This document shows positions 1-10,096 of a DNA stretch of 64,000 bases, piece after piece (the first letter of the stretch is position 1; every line of letters starts with the position of its first letter). The position numbers and the translations under genes were made by a program. The DNA is from Huiozyma naganishii CBS 8797 (lineage: Eukaryota; Ascomycota; Saccharomycetes; Saccharomycetales; Saccharomycetaceae): the NCBI RefSeq assembly GCF_000348985.1, contig NC_035922.1, positions 757,604-821,603 on the forward strand, written 5' to 3'. The notes beneath the pieces are model-generated. The model saw nothing but the letters and a program-made list of their open reading frames with translations. It had not been told where the DNA came from and did no database searches.

Positions 1-338
1 ATTGGCTGTTCCCCCACTGGGCCTGGTTTCAGCGACTTGACTAACATAGTGGAAACACCGAAAACGCGGGCTTCTCTCTCTGGTGCTAAGAGGAGAGTGC
101 GCGCACATTATATATATATATATATATATACGTGTGTGTGTTTATACGATAACAAGGTTGCGGTCGATTTGACATACGTGTTTGTGACAGTTACAGAGGA
201 GACGTTTAAGAAGAAGCAATTTGTATTCTTTATTTGACGGAGTCTCTAGTTCCTTTTTTTGTTGTTCGATTCCCTAATTGACAACGAACACACACACACA
301 AACACACAAACACAGTATAGTGAAGCAAGCCAAAGAAT
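1..338. other. KGD2 upstream region
   Basis: No gene is seen. It starts with ATTGG (a CCAAT box on the other strand, the core bound by Hap2/3/4/5, a known activator of KGD2), and has a TA dinucleotide run near 108-130 and a CA-rich run near 287-315 just before the KGD2 start. Confidence 0.5.
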
Positions 339-1694
339 ATGTTGTCGAGGGCTGCTAAATCATCTACGTCTGTTCTGATAAGACACTCTGCGAAGAGATA
401 CTTACAAACGACTTCCACGTGCGCACTCAGATGCAGTCATGTGAGGGGCAAGTCGCAAATACAACCCACTCAGCAACGTCTCAACGTTCCACAGAGAGGG
501 GTGGTTACGCACAGCGTGCAAAATTTCCAATTTCTGGGTCGTCGGTATGCGTCGACGTCGGTCCCTGTGCCTCCTATGGCCGAATCGCTGACCGAGGGGT
601 CCCTGAAGGAGTTCACCAAGAACGTCGGTGATTATATCGCGCAGGATGACCTACTGGCTACCATCGAAACAGATAAGATTGACATAGAAGTCATCTCGCC
701 AGTGTCCGGTACCATCACGAAATTGAATTTCAAGCCAGACGATACGGTCACCGTCGGGGAGGAGTTGGCCCAGATCGAGCCAGGTGAGGCCCCAGCTGGT
801 GGAGCTGCTGCAGAGACTGCCCCTCCAGCAGAGGCCGCTCCAGCAGAGACAGCATCAAAGGAGGAAGCCGCCCCTGCGACTCCCCCACCAGCTGCTCCAG
901 TGGCGAAATCTCAACCTAAAAAGGATGTGGCTGCTCCTAAACCAGCCGCTGCTCCAAAACAGGAGACGACCGCACCGGCATCGTTCACTCCCTTCGCTCG
1001 CAATGAATCCAAGGTTAAGATGAACCGGATGAGGTTGAGGATCGCTGAGAGGTTGAAGGAATCTCAAAACACAGCAGCATCATTAACCACTTTCAACGAG
1101 GTCGATATGACCGCGCTTTTGGAAATGAGAAAGCTATACAAGGACGAAATCATCAAGAAAACGGGGACCAAGTTTGGTTTCATGGGGCTGTTCTCCAAAG
1201 CCGTGACTCTAGCCGCCAAGGATATTCCATCCGTTAACGGTGCCATTGAGGGTGACCACATCGTGTACCGTGACTACACCGATATCTCGATTGCTGTAGC
1301 GACTCCAAAGGGGCTTGTGACTCCAGTCGTCCGTAACGCTGAATCCCTGGATGTTTTGGGGATCGAGCAAGAGATTGTCAGATTGAGTCAGAAGGCCAGA
1401 GACGGCAAATTGACTTTGGAAGACATGACCGGCGGTACGTTCACCATTTCTAACGGTGGTGTATTTGGCTCCTTGTACGGTACACCAATCATTAACATGC
1501 CACAGACAGCCGTCCTAGGGCTGCACGGTGTTAAGGAGAGGCCGGTGACCATCAATGGTCAAATCGTGTCTAGACCAATGATGTACCTAGCATTGACTTA
1601 CGATCATAGACTACTGGATGGGAGAGAGGCAGTTACCTTTTTAAGAACCATCAAGGAGTTGATCGAGGACCCAAGGAAAATGCTGTTATGGTAA
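339..1694 (+). CDS. KGD2: Dihydrolipoyllysine succinyltransferase, E2 of 2-oxoglutarate dehydrogenase
   Basis: This is the E2 core of the mitochondrial 2-oxoglutarate dehydrogenase complex. It moves the succinyl group from the E1 product through a lipoyl arm to CoA in the TCA cycle. The 451-residue protein has a Ser/Arg-rich mitochondrial presequence (about 1-70) and one lipoyl domain (about 73-147) with the lipoylated Lys in the ETDK motif (Lys113). An Ala/Pro-rich flexible linker (about 150-220) follows, then the catalytic domain ending in the DHRLLDG active-site motif (His423, Asp427). As in other succinyltransferases there is only one lipoyl domain, and the length fits the yeast family. 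The start is the first ATG after an AT-rich leader. KGD2-EKI1-SWI5 keeps the order and relative orientation of S. cerevisiae YDR148C-YDR147W-YDR146C. Confidence 0.97.
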   Translation: MLSRAAKSSTSVLIRHSAKRYLQTTSTCALRCSHVRGKSQIQPTQQRLNVPQRGVVTHSVQNFQFLGRRYASTSVPVPPMAESLTEGSLKEFTKNVGDYIAQDDLLATIETDKIDIEVISPVSGTITKLNFKPDDTVTVGEELAQIEPGEAPAGGAAAETAPPAEAAPAETASKEEAAPATPPPAAPVAKSQPKKDVAAPKPAAAPKQETTAPASFTPFARNESKVKMNRMRLRIAERLKESQNTAASLTTFNEVDMTALLEMRKLYKDEIIKKTGTKFGFMGLFSKAVTLAAKDIPSVNGAIEGDHIVYRDYTDISIAVATPKGLVTPVVRNAESLDVLGIEQEIVRLSQKARDGKLTLEDMTGGTFTISNGGVFGSLYGTPIINMPQTAVLGLHGVKERPVTINGQIVSRPMMYLALTYDHRLLDGREAVTFLRTIKELIEDPRKMLLW

Positions 1695-1893
1695 TCGTTT
1701 CTATCGAAAGTCCGTATTAATTTATTAACTCTCTTGTTTCGAATTTGGCGGTAAATTTTTATTTATTTTGCTCGATAAAGGGGTCCGCCCTCAAGTCAGG
1801 ATCAGTTAGTGACGTAAATGATTATGTATTTCGATTCCACTCGGTGATTGTGTATTAGATATCTTCTCAATGCCACGTTGTTAATTATATATT

Positions 1894-3111
1894 CTATATG
1901 AACTCTGTATCCAGATATCTAACTTTTGAAACAATGCAATCTTCCTTACTAGCTAGGTTGAATTTTATCATATCCCCCCAGAAGTAAGACAATTTTTCAT
2001 TACAGAACCCCATGTAATCAAACACCTCTTCGTTGGGATCATCAGAGGAGGTCACTCTATTGCTTCCCTTATCTGGGACGTGCGCCTCAATTTTTGCTGA
2101 TGCTGCCTCCAGTTGACCGCTCTGTAGTATGGCCCATACCGACCAGAACAACTGAGATGCAGCTCTCCATTTCAAAACAGAGTTGTACAGTTTGACAATA
2201 GAAGCTTCTCCCTTGGAATCACCGTGATGCAAGTGTGTCGAGTAGTGGTATAAAAAGTCCAAAACTTTTTCTTTACTTGGATACTGTTCACCATGGCACT
2301 TATAAGATTCGTCAATTTCATAGTCATGCATGCATTCAGTCAAAAAATTTGCAAGATCAAACTGGATAGCGTTGACCCCGGAATACTCGTAATCGATCAG
2401 ATTAAGATTTGGAATATCATCATCCTTCGTTTTTGAATCCAACAGGATATTCCCCTGTTGAGCATCGTTATGGCAAAATTTCATTTGCTGGAAACTTTCG
2501 GCATCTTCTTCCAAAAGCCAGTTTTTATAATTTAGTACCGTCTTTTTGAATGTAGCCCAATCTCTACATAGCAAAATCTCAGTCACGTTCTGGTGATCCC
2601 TACTGTCTATCCATTCTCCTCCATTTATATTCTCAATGATCTCAATCCATTGGCCCAATTTATACCAACACATACCGTCACGATGGTGAGCAATTTCCTT
2701 ATCTGTAATCGAAACCAAACAGTGTAACGCTTTAAATTTTTGAGCAAGAACTCGGTATACATTTTGCTGCACCATTTGCTTAGCAGACACACTTTTGAAC
2801 CCTTCTAAGAAGTATTCCACTCTTCCGTTGTCAAAAACGTAAAGCACATTTACATATCCAACCACTGGAGGTACTCTCGTTATGTTATTAAACTCTTCAA
2901 CTCTATCAACAAGCGATTCCAATTTTGCTCCAAATATCCGAACTAGGTAGCTTGTAGAAGTCCCAGAAGAATCCCGGATCGACAACTTGTAAATGACATT
3001 AGTCAATGCACCTTTCAGCTTGACAATTTCATAATTTTGACAATCATCAGTCAGGAGTGATACCAGATTATCTGGAGCATCTAGCGGTATTGTGACATGC
3101 AATCTCTTCAT
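1894..3111 (-). CDS. EKI1: Ethanolamine/choline kinase
   Basis: This kinase phosphorylates ethanolamine and/or choline in the first step of the CDP-ethanolamine/CDP-choline (Kennedy) pathway. The 405-residue protein has the GALTN nucleotide-loop motif (residues 34-38), the Brenner phosphotransferase motif with HND at 214-216 followed by GNILL, and the choline-kinase motif centred on Asp240 (IDYEYSGVNAIQFDLANF). Neighbours KGD2 and SWI5 favour EKI1 over its paralogue CKI1. The S. cerevisiae enzymes exceed 500 residues and carry a long N-terminal extension. Here the first ATG lies right at the start of the catalytic core. The frame is open for about 40 codons upstream without an ATG until a stop near 3241. 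Substrate preference cannot be read from the sequence. Confidence 0.88.
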   Translation of the reverse strand: MKRLHVTIPLDAPDNLVSLLTDDCQNYEIVKLKGALTNVIYKLSIRDSSGTSTSYLVRIFGAKLESLVDRVEEFNNITRVPPVVGYVNVLYVFDNGRVEYFLEGFKSVSAKQMVQQNVYRVLAQKFKALHCLVSITDKEIAHHRDGMCWYKLGQWIEIIENINGGEWIDSRDHQNVTEILLCRDWATFKKTVLNYKNWLLEEDAESFQQMKFCHNDAQQGNILLDSKTKDDDIPNLNLIDYEYSGVNAIQFDLANFLTECMHDYEIDESYKCHGEQYPSKEKVLDFLYHYSTHLHHGDSKGEASIVKLYNSVLKWRAASQLFWSVWAILQSGQLEAASAKIEAHVPDKGSNRVTSSDDPNEEVFDYMGFCNEKLSYFWGDMIKFNLASKEDCIVSKVRYLDTEFI

Positions 3112-3895
3112 ATCTTCAACATTTACTGTCTGAACAAGGGAAACTTCAGTAGCGACTATAAAATGTAAACAAACGCGGTTCTTATCCCATCGACGTCTAG
3201 AATACGGCAGAAACGACTTGAAAGAAAGATCGAGATCCTGTTACCCGTCTCTTCCTTCCTCTAATTTGACAAGAGTTTTCCTACAGTTTCCTTAGAAGTA
3301 CTCGTCTCGAAAGAGATTATTCAAGTAAGGACGAAGACAAGCTTTTAGTAGCCGGCGCATTTGTGGTTCAAATACGCCAGGAACATGATGCTTTCAGATG
3401 TATGAGCTGCGAAGGCTCGTAACCACTACAGTCCTTCGTTTGTGACACTTCCTCAGTCGTTACCCGCCGTCTTTACATTCTTGGGCCAAAAATTTTTGCT
3501 GCAAAAAAACTAAACTCCGGGTAATGATAATATCTCAAAAGGGAAAGCAGTATGTTGTTCCCTTTGGGAAAAAGATAAACATTGAATTAGAGGTTTTTCG
3601 CTTTCTCATATATGGATGTTCCTCTCAATTACTACAAGAAATCGATAGGAGGATTTTTTACTTGTACGTTTTTGGTTGAAACATTTGGATTATCCCTTAC
3701 TTAACCACCTGTATTATTTCGCTCAACTATAAATCGTGGATAAGAACAACTGTCTCCTAGCAAGCCTTTGACCAGGTGAGATCAATTACAGAGGAGGGAC
3801 TTTACTGCTAACTAGAATATAATAACTGTCGCTACAACAAAACAATCTCATTACAAGAGAACTATTAAAAGAGTGTCTCTGAGAAATCAACCACC
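3112..3895. other. EKI1/SWI5 divergent intergenic region
   Basis: This 784-bp promoter region is shared by two divergent genes, and no further gene is seen. It holds an Mcm1-Fkh type element at 3558-3581 (listed separately) and a second forkhead-like GTAAACAA near 3165. Confidence 0.6.
3558..3581 (+). promoter_or_regulatory. Mcm1-forkhead composite element of SWI5
   Basis: A near-palindrome, TTCCC-TTT-GGGAA (3558-3570), of the Mcm1 P-box type is followed four bases later by the forkhead core ATAAACA (3575-3581). S. cerevisiae SWI5 belongs to the CLB2 cluster, driven in G2/M by Mcm1 with Fkh1/2 and Ndd1 bound side by side. Motif type, spacing and place (about 315 bp before the ATG) fit. Binding is inferred. 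Confidence 0.6.
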
Positions 3896-5833
3896 ATGGA
3901 TACCCGAACTAGAAATAACACCTGGGTCATGAATCCAAGTGATCACCTTGACAAATTTGATTACAATTTGAAAAGTGAAGAAAACTTGATGGACAGCCAC
4001 AACAACAATATAGACGTGGACAATATCGATCCCTTCTTGGATTTAGATACGGAACTAAACAACTTTTACATGCCATTGGACGCCGAAGGCTCCGAAAATG
4101 GCTCCCCCGCTGATGATTTGGACAATTTCGATTCGTTGACTGCACTGCCAGCGAACGAGGCGATAAATTGGGATGACTTCGACTTTGACGTTTCTCCTAC
4201 CGCTGATGCAATGCAGGGCCAAAATCTGGACAACTTAGGTGTAACTGAACTCGATAATACCAACTTAATGGTTGACGGGTCGATGACAACGTTGGAAACT
4301 CCTTTGCTACAAAAGCAGAAGGAGTTGAATGAGGCCTTACTGAGACAGCGAGAGGTGAATTCGAAGCTGGAACGAGAACTGAAGCAGACTCGTCTACAGC
4401 AGATGAAACTTCAAAACAAGTTGAGAGAGCAGGAAAACCTTGCCAGCAAACGGTTCGCCTTAGGAGATATCACGTCTTCGTCGCGGCTAAACCGAACACC
4501 TTCTGGGAAGGAGAATATTTTCGCTCAGGCGAAAAGTGCAAACTCGTCCCCAAGCAAGAAACAGCACACCTCCAAGTTGTCCTTCGTCTCTCCATCGTCG
4601 AATACAACGGTGTATGGCTCGCCAAAGAGAAGGACTTACCGAGCGAAAGCAATGATACTGAATAAAGATTTGGAAAACAACAGGAGCGCCGCTAAGGATC
4701 AAAAAATTAAAATTGATTTCGAGACCTCATTGGCGCCTACAGTTTTCAATAATAACGAGAATGCAAGCCTGTACTCGTCACCAACTCAAAGCAGAAGACC
4801 CTCGATTGCGTCTTCCCCTGTGCAACCAGACTCTAGTAATGTTTCGCCCGTCGTGCATGCGGATACAAGACGCAACAGTACCAAGAGAAATTCCATCACT
4901 TTCATCCCACTAATAAACAACTTCAACAAGAGATCGCCTTCAGGAAGAAAGAGCTACACATTAAATAATCAAGACAGCCCTATCAGGATAAAAAGGCACG
5001 TAAGTAAGGGCAATACGAGAGACCTCCAACTGCCCCCACCTTTGGCGAATGAGAATATCAAGGGGACCAGTGCGTTCAGAGATTTGACAAAGGCCCCACA
5101 GTTGGCACCCCCCAACGAGTTTTCTAGTGTCATTATTGAGGACTCGCCAGTGTTGAGTCCAGACCAACCGGGAAATACCGAGCTGGAATGGGACCGGGAA
5201 AGCAAAGGAAGTTCCCAGGAACCTGAAAGTGTTTTCGTCATGTCGCAGACTTCTTCTCCTGTTTTGAAGTCGCAGGGCCATTTCGACGGAGAATCGCCAA
5301 CCTTTGGTTATCACAGCAGAGATATCGACACTCTACTGCCGATCAGTCCCTTGAAGATTACTAGGAAACGAACCACTCTTCCTAGGGGGTCCATTGACCG
5401 CTACGTGAAGGAGCTACCAGACAAATCATTCGAATGCCTGTACCCAGAGTGCAAAAAGCTGTTCAAAAGAAGGTACAACATACGATCTCATATACAAACG
5501 CACCTCGAGGACCGGCCGTACACTTGTGACTTCCCCGGCTGCACGAAAGCCTTTGTCAGAAATCACGACCTCGTAAGGCATAAAAAATCTCACTCCGAAA
5601 AAGCGTACGGTTGCCCTTGCGGAAAGATGTTCAACAGAGAAGATGCCATGATTGTTCACCGCAGCAGGATGATCTGTGTTGGTGGCAAGAAATACGAAAA
5701 CGTGGTGATCAAGCGGTCACCGCGAAAGCGCGGCAGACCGAGAAGGGAGTCATTGACAAGCGATGAGTTTGATGATGAAAACCACTCAGTGGATGAAAAC
5801 AACCGGGGCGCGACAGATATCACTCTGTTCTGA
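3896..5833 (+). CDS. SWI5: Cell-cycle zinc-finger transcription factor Swi5
   Basis: Swi5 enters the nucleus at the end of mitosis and activates M/G1 genes such as HO. The 645-residue protein has an acidic Asp/Asn-rich N-terminus, a Gln/Leu/Arg-rich helical stretch (about 138-185) like the Swi5 region that contacts Pho2, a long Ser/Pro-rich middle with many S/T-P sites, and three zinc fingers from about 510 to 600. Two fingers are C2H2 and the third is atypical ([22 protein letters not shown]). A basic NLS ([12 protein letters not shown]) follows directly. In S. cerevisiae, Cdk1 phosphorylation next to this NLS keeps Swi5 in the cytoplasm. The segment before the fingers ([33 protein letters not shown]) resembles Swi5 more than its paralogue Ace2, and synteny agrees. 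The start sits in the context ACCATGG. Confidence 0.92.
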   Translation: MDTRTRNNTWVMNPSDHLDKFDYNLKSEENLMDSHNNNIDVDNIDPFLDLDTELNNFYMPLDAEGSENGSPADDLDNFDSLTALPANEAINWDDFDFDVSPTADAMQGQNLDNLGVTELDNTNLMVDGSMTTLETPLLQKQKELNEALLRQREVNSKLERELKQTRLQQMKLQNKLREQENLASKRFALGDITSSSRLNRTPSGKENIFAQAKSANSSPSKKQHTSKLSFVSPSSNTTVYGSPKRRTYRAKAMILNKDLENNRSAAKDQKIKIDFETSLAPTVFNNNENASLYSSPTQSRRPSIASSPVQPDSSNVSPVVHADTRRNSTKRNSITFIPLINNFNKRSPSGRKSYTLNNQDSPIRIKRHVSKGNTRDLQLPPPLANENIKGTSAFRDLTKAPQLAPPNEFSSVIIEDSPVLSPDQPGNTELEWDRESKGSSQEPESVFVMSQTSSPVLKSQGHFDGESPTFGYHSRDIDTLLPISPLKITRKRTTLPRGSIDRYVKELPDKSFECLYPECKKLFKRRYNIRSHIQTHLEDRPYTCDFPGCTKAFVRNHDLVRHKKSHSEKAYGCPCGKMFNREDAMIVHRSRMICVGGKKYENVVIKRSPRKRGRPRRESLTSDEFDDENHSVDENNRGATDITLF

Positions 5834-6200
5834 TTCTCAGTTACTGGTTGAATTCAGTTTTGGGAGCAATATACATTCTTGGGGTAACATATATGATAAT
5901 ATCAATAATATTTTCTTTTTATAAGCAATCATGTGATGGTAATCGATGCTAAGCGGAAACAAATTTTCTTTCTTAGTTAGTCCCGTTCCTGCAGCAATTG
6001 TATCACATGTGCGTCTTACTTCTCCTGTATTTCAATTTGGGGACTGTGTCATCCATCGCCTGAAAGAAGAAAAAAAAAGAAGTCCTCTCGACGTTCTTTA
6101 GGATATCGGGAATATGATATTTCAATCATAACCTCGAGAGTAGATTGAAAAACAAATTGAGAAAAAGACGATGTCGAGACTCACGATACTAAGGCTTCTT

Positions 6201-6217
6201 ATAACCCTTAAAGTACC
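6201..6217 (+). promoter_or_regulatory. Zap1 zinc-response-like element, copy 1
   Basis: ATAACCCTTAAAGTACC contains CCTTNAAG, the core of the Zap1 zinc-response element ACCTTNAAGGT. It lies about 415 bp before the zinc-transporter ATG. A copy in the opposite orientation with 16 of 17 bases identical lies at 6382-6398, so chance is unlikely. Confidence 0.6.
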
Positions 6218-6381
6218 GGCTGCTGTAACGGAATTCCGCTCTTCTGCAATACACGGACACACACACAAAAAAGGAAGGAAATATGCAGCCAGTCACCGCT
6301 GCGGCGTTTCCGTTTGCAGTGCATATCATAGTGCCTTTCTTTGACCAGATGTAATGAATAACACGTTTTGCTGCATGAAAA

Positions 6382-6398
6382 GGTACTTCAAGGGTTAT
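6382..6398 (-). promoter_or_regulatory. Zap1 zinc-response-like element, copy 2
   Basis: GGTACTTCAAGGGTTAT is the reverse complement of the element at 6201-6217 except for the central, freely variable base of the Zap1 site. It is about 235 bp before the transporter ATG. S. cerevisiae ZRT2 also has several ZREs, some activating and one repressing. Which role these copies play cannot be read here. Confidence 0.6.
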
Positions 6399-6631
6399 TC
6401 AATGGCATAGAGTGAGGAGATGAGGGAAAGAAAATTTTTATCTCTGCAGCAGTAGTCAACGATGCGACGTCTGTTGCTCACATATATAAGATCCTTGAAT
6501 GACCAGGCAATTGAACCATCCAGAGTGATGGATAATTACAAATCCTTTTTTGGATCATAAAACAGACGTAACAGACAGTAAGACAGTCAGAACGCTCTCT
6601 TTTATCATCCTCATCGGACAAATAATATAAT

Positions 6632-7819
6632 ATGGATCCCATCACGTTTTTGCTTTTCAAAAGAGATGACGACAGCGGTCCAGCGCCTGCCTGTGCCGAT
6701 ACTAACGAGTACGATGGTCGTTCCAATTTGAGAATCCTTTCCATCTTTATAATTCTGATCTCATCGGCGATGGGTTCGTTCTTCCCCATTCTGTCGTCAA
6801 AATACTCTTTCATCCGCTTGCCAGACTGGTGCTTCTTTTTAGCCAAGTTTTTCGGTTCCGGTGTTATCGTTGCTACCGCGTTTGTGCATCTGCTACAGCC
6901 AGCAAATGAAGCATTGACTGACGAGTGTTTAACTGGTACTTTCCAGAGTTATCCATGGGCGTTTGGTATCTGTTTGATGTCTCTGTTTCTTCTATTTTTG
7001 ATGGAACTGGTCAGTCATTATCTGATTGCCAAAACGTTTGGTCATGCCGCCCACGATCATTCTGACTTTGGGAACTTTGTTAGAAAGGACTCCAAAGAAT
7101 TGATTGATGAGTCTGATAGCGAAAGCTTGCACAAGGGAAGTCTCAGATTTGAAGTCAACTCAAATTCTGCCCCGGAAGAAGACATCGAAGAAAACCCTCA
7201 CACTATTTTAGGCAACTCGGATAAAATGGCGTCTATGCCTGGGAAGGGCCACTACGACCACGCGGTATTCCATCAGGACCCAGCTCAACTAGGAAGTCCC
7301 CTTGAGGAGCCGAACAAAGAAAAGTACGCCAACCAAATTATGGCGGTACTATTCTTGGAATTCGGTATCTTGTTCCATTCTGTCTTCATCGGTCTGTCGT
7401 TGGCAGTCGCTGGTGACGAATTTAAAACACTTTTCATTGTTCTGGTCTTCCACCAAATGTTCGAAGGTTTGGGTCTGGGTACTAGAATTGCAGAAACTAA
7501 ATGGCCAGAAAACAGAAGATTGACACCATGGATGTTAGCACTAGGTTTCACGCTTACAACTCCTGTGGCGATCGCCATTGGGTTGGGTGTCAGACACTCC
7601 TTCATTCCAGGTTCCAGAAAAGCTCTTGTGTCGAATGGTGTGTTCGACTCGATCTCATCAGGGATTTTGATTTACACAGGTCTCGTTGAATTAATGGCAC
7701 ATGAATTCTTGTACTCGAACCAGTTCAACGGTGCCGACGGATTCAAGAAGATGATCCTTGCGTACGTTATTATGTGTTTCGGTGTTGGTTTGATGGCATT
7801 GTTGGGTAAATGGGCTTGA
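6632..7819 (+). CDS. ZRT2: ZIP-family plasma-membrane zinc transporter
   Basis: This permease imports Zn2+ across the plasma membrane. The 395-residue protein has an extracellular N-terminus, three hydrophobic segments within about residues 28-145, then a variable cytoplasmic loop with His-rich patches (HAAHDH and later GHYDHAVFH), then five more membrane segments. The ZIP signature is present in the paired helices FHSVFIGLSLAVAG and FHQMFEGLGLGTRIAE, whose His and Glu residues form the metal site. Length falls between S. cerevisiae Zrt1 and Zrt2. ZRT2 (YLR130C) sits next to ACE2, the paralogue of SWI5, so the neighbourhood supports ZRT2. This placement puts a chrXII-copy gene beside chrIV-copy genes. 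The promoter has two Zap1-like sites. Confidence 0.9.
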   Translation: MDPITFLLFKRDDDSGPAPACADTNEYDGRSNLRILSIFIILISSAMGSFFPILSSKYSFIRLPDWCFFLAKFFGSGVIVATAFVHLLQPANEALTDECLTGTFQSYPWAFGICLMSLFLLFLMELVSHYLIAKTFGHAAHDHSDFGNFVRKDSKELIDESDSESLHKGSLRFEVNSNSAPEEDIEENPHTILGNSDKMASMPGKGHYDHAVFHQDPAQLGSPLEEPNKEKYANQIMAVLFLEFGILFHSVFIGLSLAVAGDEFKTLFIVLVFHQMFEGLGLGTRIAETKWPENRRLTPWMLALGFTLTTPVAIAIGLGVRHSFIPGSRKALVSNGVFDSISSGILIYTGLVELMAHEFLYSNQFNGADGFKKMILAYVIMCFGVGLMALLGKWA

Positions 7820-8567
7820 TGGGGTTTTCCCAGGGACAGTCCCGATATAATTTATTATTTTCACAATGTTCTTTTATTTGCATTGATAAATATTTCTCCG
7901 TTAACTTGCTGGGCATACTACTAAATATGATTTTATAGAAAAAGATAGATCCTGTTAGCGTAAGACTCGGTTGTTGATGTGGGCTAGGGTAAGACTAGGT
8001 AGTTATATAAGTTAGCTACTGTTAGTTATTATCTAAGTATATACTCTAGTCGACCCGTTAGGTTGTACCTTGCGATGATTATTAGTAATCAGTTATTCTT
8101 GGTTAATTCCCGTTGTATTCCTTGGTTCATATTCAGAGAAGCTTCAAGGCCTGAGACGATCCCGCATGGTTTGATTATATATGATTCGGAAGTGTCTGTA
8201 GAGTGCACTTATTGAGCAATTCCCTTACCCGAGTTCACAGTGTTCCGTGCTGTTGTATAATTGGTAGCCAGCCAGCTATATTCGGGGACTCCCACAAATT
8301 ATCCTCACAGATCCAAAGTGATTTTTTGAAGTGAGACTGGTTATATACTTGTATTAGATCATGTACCTTCTTCCTAATAAAAAATGCCAAATATGCTTCG
8401 AACGCAATAGTGGTCATAGTAACTACTTTGGCTCACAATAACTTTTTCAACCCCCCCTACAAGTTGATTTCAGGACCCAGACATTGAAAAGGCGAAGGTG
8501 AATCTGTTCTTCTTTCTTGTATTTACATGGTATGTACGTTTCTCTTTAAATTTCGTGTTGGTGCGGA
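7820..8567. other. ZRT2/MRPS8 convergent intergenic region, synteny break
   Basis: About 750 bp between two converging genes at the junction of a chrIV/chrXII-type block and a chrXIII-type block. It contains a short minus-strand ORF (8235-8417, 60 codons) that I do not recognise, and a Puf3-type site near 8520 belonging to the MRPS8 3' UTR. No repeat, tRNA or LTR was seen. Confidence 0.5.
8520..8529 (-). promoter_or_regulatory. Puf3-type site in MRPS8 3' UTR
   Basis: On the minus strand this reads CATGTAAATA, an exact match to the Puf3 element C(A/T/C)TGTANATA. It starts 39 bases after the MRPS8 stop codon. Puf3 binds mRNAs of nuclear-encoded mitochondrial proteins, above all mitoribosomal proteins. 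Confidence 0.65.
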
Positions 8568-9035
8568 TTAATTTATTCTACATAATACTTCACCTGGAAG
8601 TTTTTTCTGCACGGCTTCCCCAATCTCCATCACGTCTCCAGCGTTTCTCACCAGAATTAGTTCTCCAGGTTGCAAAGGTTTAACGTTCCTTATCGTCGTC
8701 CCCAAGTACAGTTTTTTCATCTCCTCACTATTCAAGTGTATCCTCACACTCGGCTTGGATATCAGTTGACATTTGCTCAGAACAGGCCTATTATCCCTAT
8801 ACTTCAGTCCAATCCAGAGCCGTCTCGTGGCAATATTGTCCGGTGTAACTTCAACATATTCCTTATCCGGACCCTTTGTCGACCCCTTTTGCAGAGACGA
8901 CAAGAACCCTTGCTTGTATAAGTTGTATGCGAACTGTAATTGTAATTTAGTGTATGGGATTGAAGTCAACGACAACCTTACACGAGTGCAATTTTGTAGA
9001 TGCGCACAAGTGTGTGCCAATGTGACCAAGGACAT
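8568..9035 (-). CDS. MRPS8: Mitochondrial small-subunit ribosomal protein uS8m
   Basis: This is the mitochondrial counterpart of bacterial ribosomal protein S8, which binds the central domain of the small-subunit rRNA. The 155-residue protein begins [16 protein letters not shown] and contains the conserved segment [21 protein letters not shown]. Residues [19 protein letters not shown] lie in the middle, and the C-terminus ([15 protein letters not shown] to the end) is typical of yeast Mrps8. The length equals that of the S. cerevisiae protein. I use the ATG at 9035, because the four codons upstream have no ATG. It is divergent from AIM36 with about 280 bp between, as YMR158W/YMR157C. A Puf3-type site lies just downstream. 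Confidence 0.96.
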   Translation of the reverse strand: MSLVTLAHTCAHLQNCTRVRLSLTSIPYTKLQLQFAYNLYKQGFLSSLQKGSTKGPDKEYVEVTPDNIATRRLWIGLKYRDNRPVLSKCQLISKPSVRIHLNSEEMKKLYLGTTIRNVKPLQPGELILVRNAGDVMEIGEAVQKKLPGEVLCRIN

Positions 9036-9313
9036 CGTTAACACCACAAAAAACCACTTGCCCGTTGATGTAACCTAACGTCGAGGTCTCAAGTGCGTTT
9101 GGACCTTCTTCAATAGGTTTCGCTTTTGCTTATGTCGTTTTCTCGAATGATAGGATAGATATTCTTCAAAAAAAAAATCGCTATTTGTCGTTTTTTGTCA
9201 GGACTCAAGCAACAAGTTACAGGAGCAGAAAGGATTATGTAATGCAGGATTATCTACCTGCTACACAACATCCCATTGCGCAAGGCTGCTAATAATAAGA
9301 ACGGAAGAATAAT

Positions 9314-10066
9314 ATGCAGAAGCTGTTGTCTAGCCATAGGCTTTACTATCCTGCTTCCGTTGCAAAAATGAGATCAATCAGTATGTGTCAGCTGCGTCCG
9401 GTAATTGCGCACACCTATAAGAGATCGTACAGTTCTCCGGCAAAAGAGACTGTTTCCAGTACAAAGAAGAGTGAGGAGGCTCCCGGCTTCAAAAAAATAT
9501 TTCTCGCGGCATTACTCGGGACTGGGGTCTTTATCCTTGCAGTAGATTCTCTCGACAGAAATCAACCAAAGACAACGTATACTGCCGCCGAATACGAAAC
9601 TGTGATGAAAGGGTTGAAGCGTAGAGTTACAATTTTTGAGCCAGGACAGGTCGATATCGAACTGTTATGTGGATTGGATGCAAAGCAAATTGCGGCAATT
9701 GTAAACTCGAAAAAGAAAGATCAGTTGAAAGTGATTGATCCGTTAACGGTAGTTGAGTCCTTTAGAACTACCAAGGATGGAGTATATGAGGCGTTGCTGA
9801 ACATCGAACGGGATAAAAACGGTGAAAAAGAGTATATATACCACTTACCGACTGGAATGCTGATATCTCTATTATCCAAGTACATCAAAGATAATTGCCA
9901 GGTTGGTGATACAATTATTATTCAAGCTTTCCCTCTATCAATGCAGGACGCTATCAAATTCGAGAATGAAGTAGCAGTAGTAGGGAAAGTTTTTATTTCA
10001 AAGACCGAAAAGGATTCTGATATTTGTCAATATTTTGAAACTGTCCACAAGACCCATATAGTTTAA
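9314..10066 (+). CDS. AIM36: Mitochondrial protein Aim36
   Basis: Aim36 (Fmp39) is a mitochondrial membrane protein of unknown molecular function, named for altered mitochondrial inheritance of the mutant. The 250-residue protein has a basic presequence rich in Ser/Arg/Tyr (about 1-45), one membrane segment (about 61-78) and a soluble C-terminal domain presumably facing the intermembrane space or matrix. It lies between MRPS8 and TPP1 in the same arrangement as YMR157C. A Puf3-type site in its 3' UTR fits a mitochondrial product. I can add nothing on its activity. Confidence 0.9.
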   Translation: MQKLLSSHRLYYPASVAKMRSISMCQLRPVIAHTYKRSYSSPAKETVSSTKKSEEAPGFKKIFLAALLGTGVFILAVDSLDRNQPKTTYTAAEYETVMKGLKRRVTIFEPGQVDIELLCGLDAKQIAAIVNSKKKDQLKVIDPLTVVESFRTTKDGVYEALLNIERDKNGEKEYIYHLPTGMLISLLSKYIKDNCQVGDTIIIQAFPLSMQDAIKFENEVAVVGKVFISKTEKDSDICQYFETVHKTHIV

Positions 10067-10096
10067 TTGTAGACAAGTGTGTGTAGCATAATAAAC

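Larger units (their letters stand above)
5834..6631. other. SWI5/ZRT2 intergenic region
   Basis: About 800 bp, downstream of SWI5 and upstream of the zinc transporter. No gene is seen. It holds a pair of 17-bp Zap1-like elements in opposite orientation (listed separately), an A-rich run near 6065-6080 and an ACACAC run near 6253. Confidence 0.6.
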
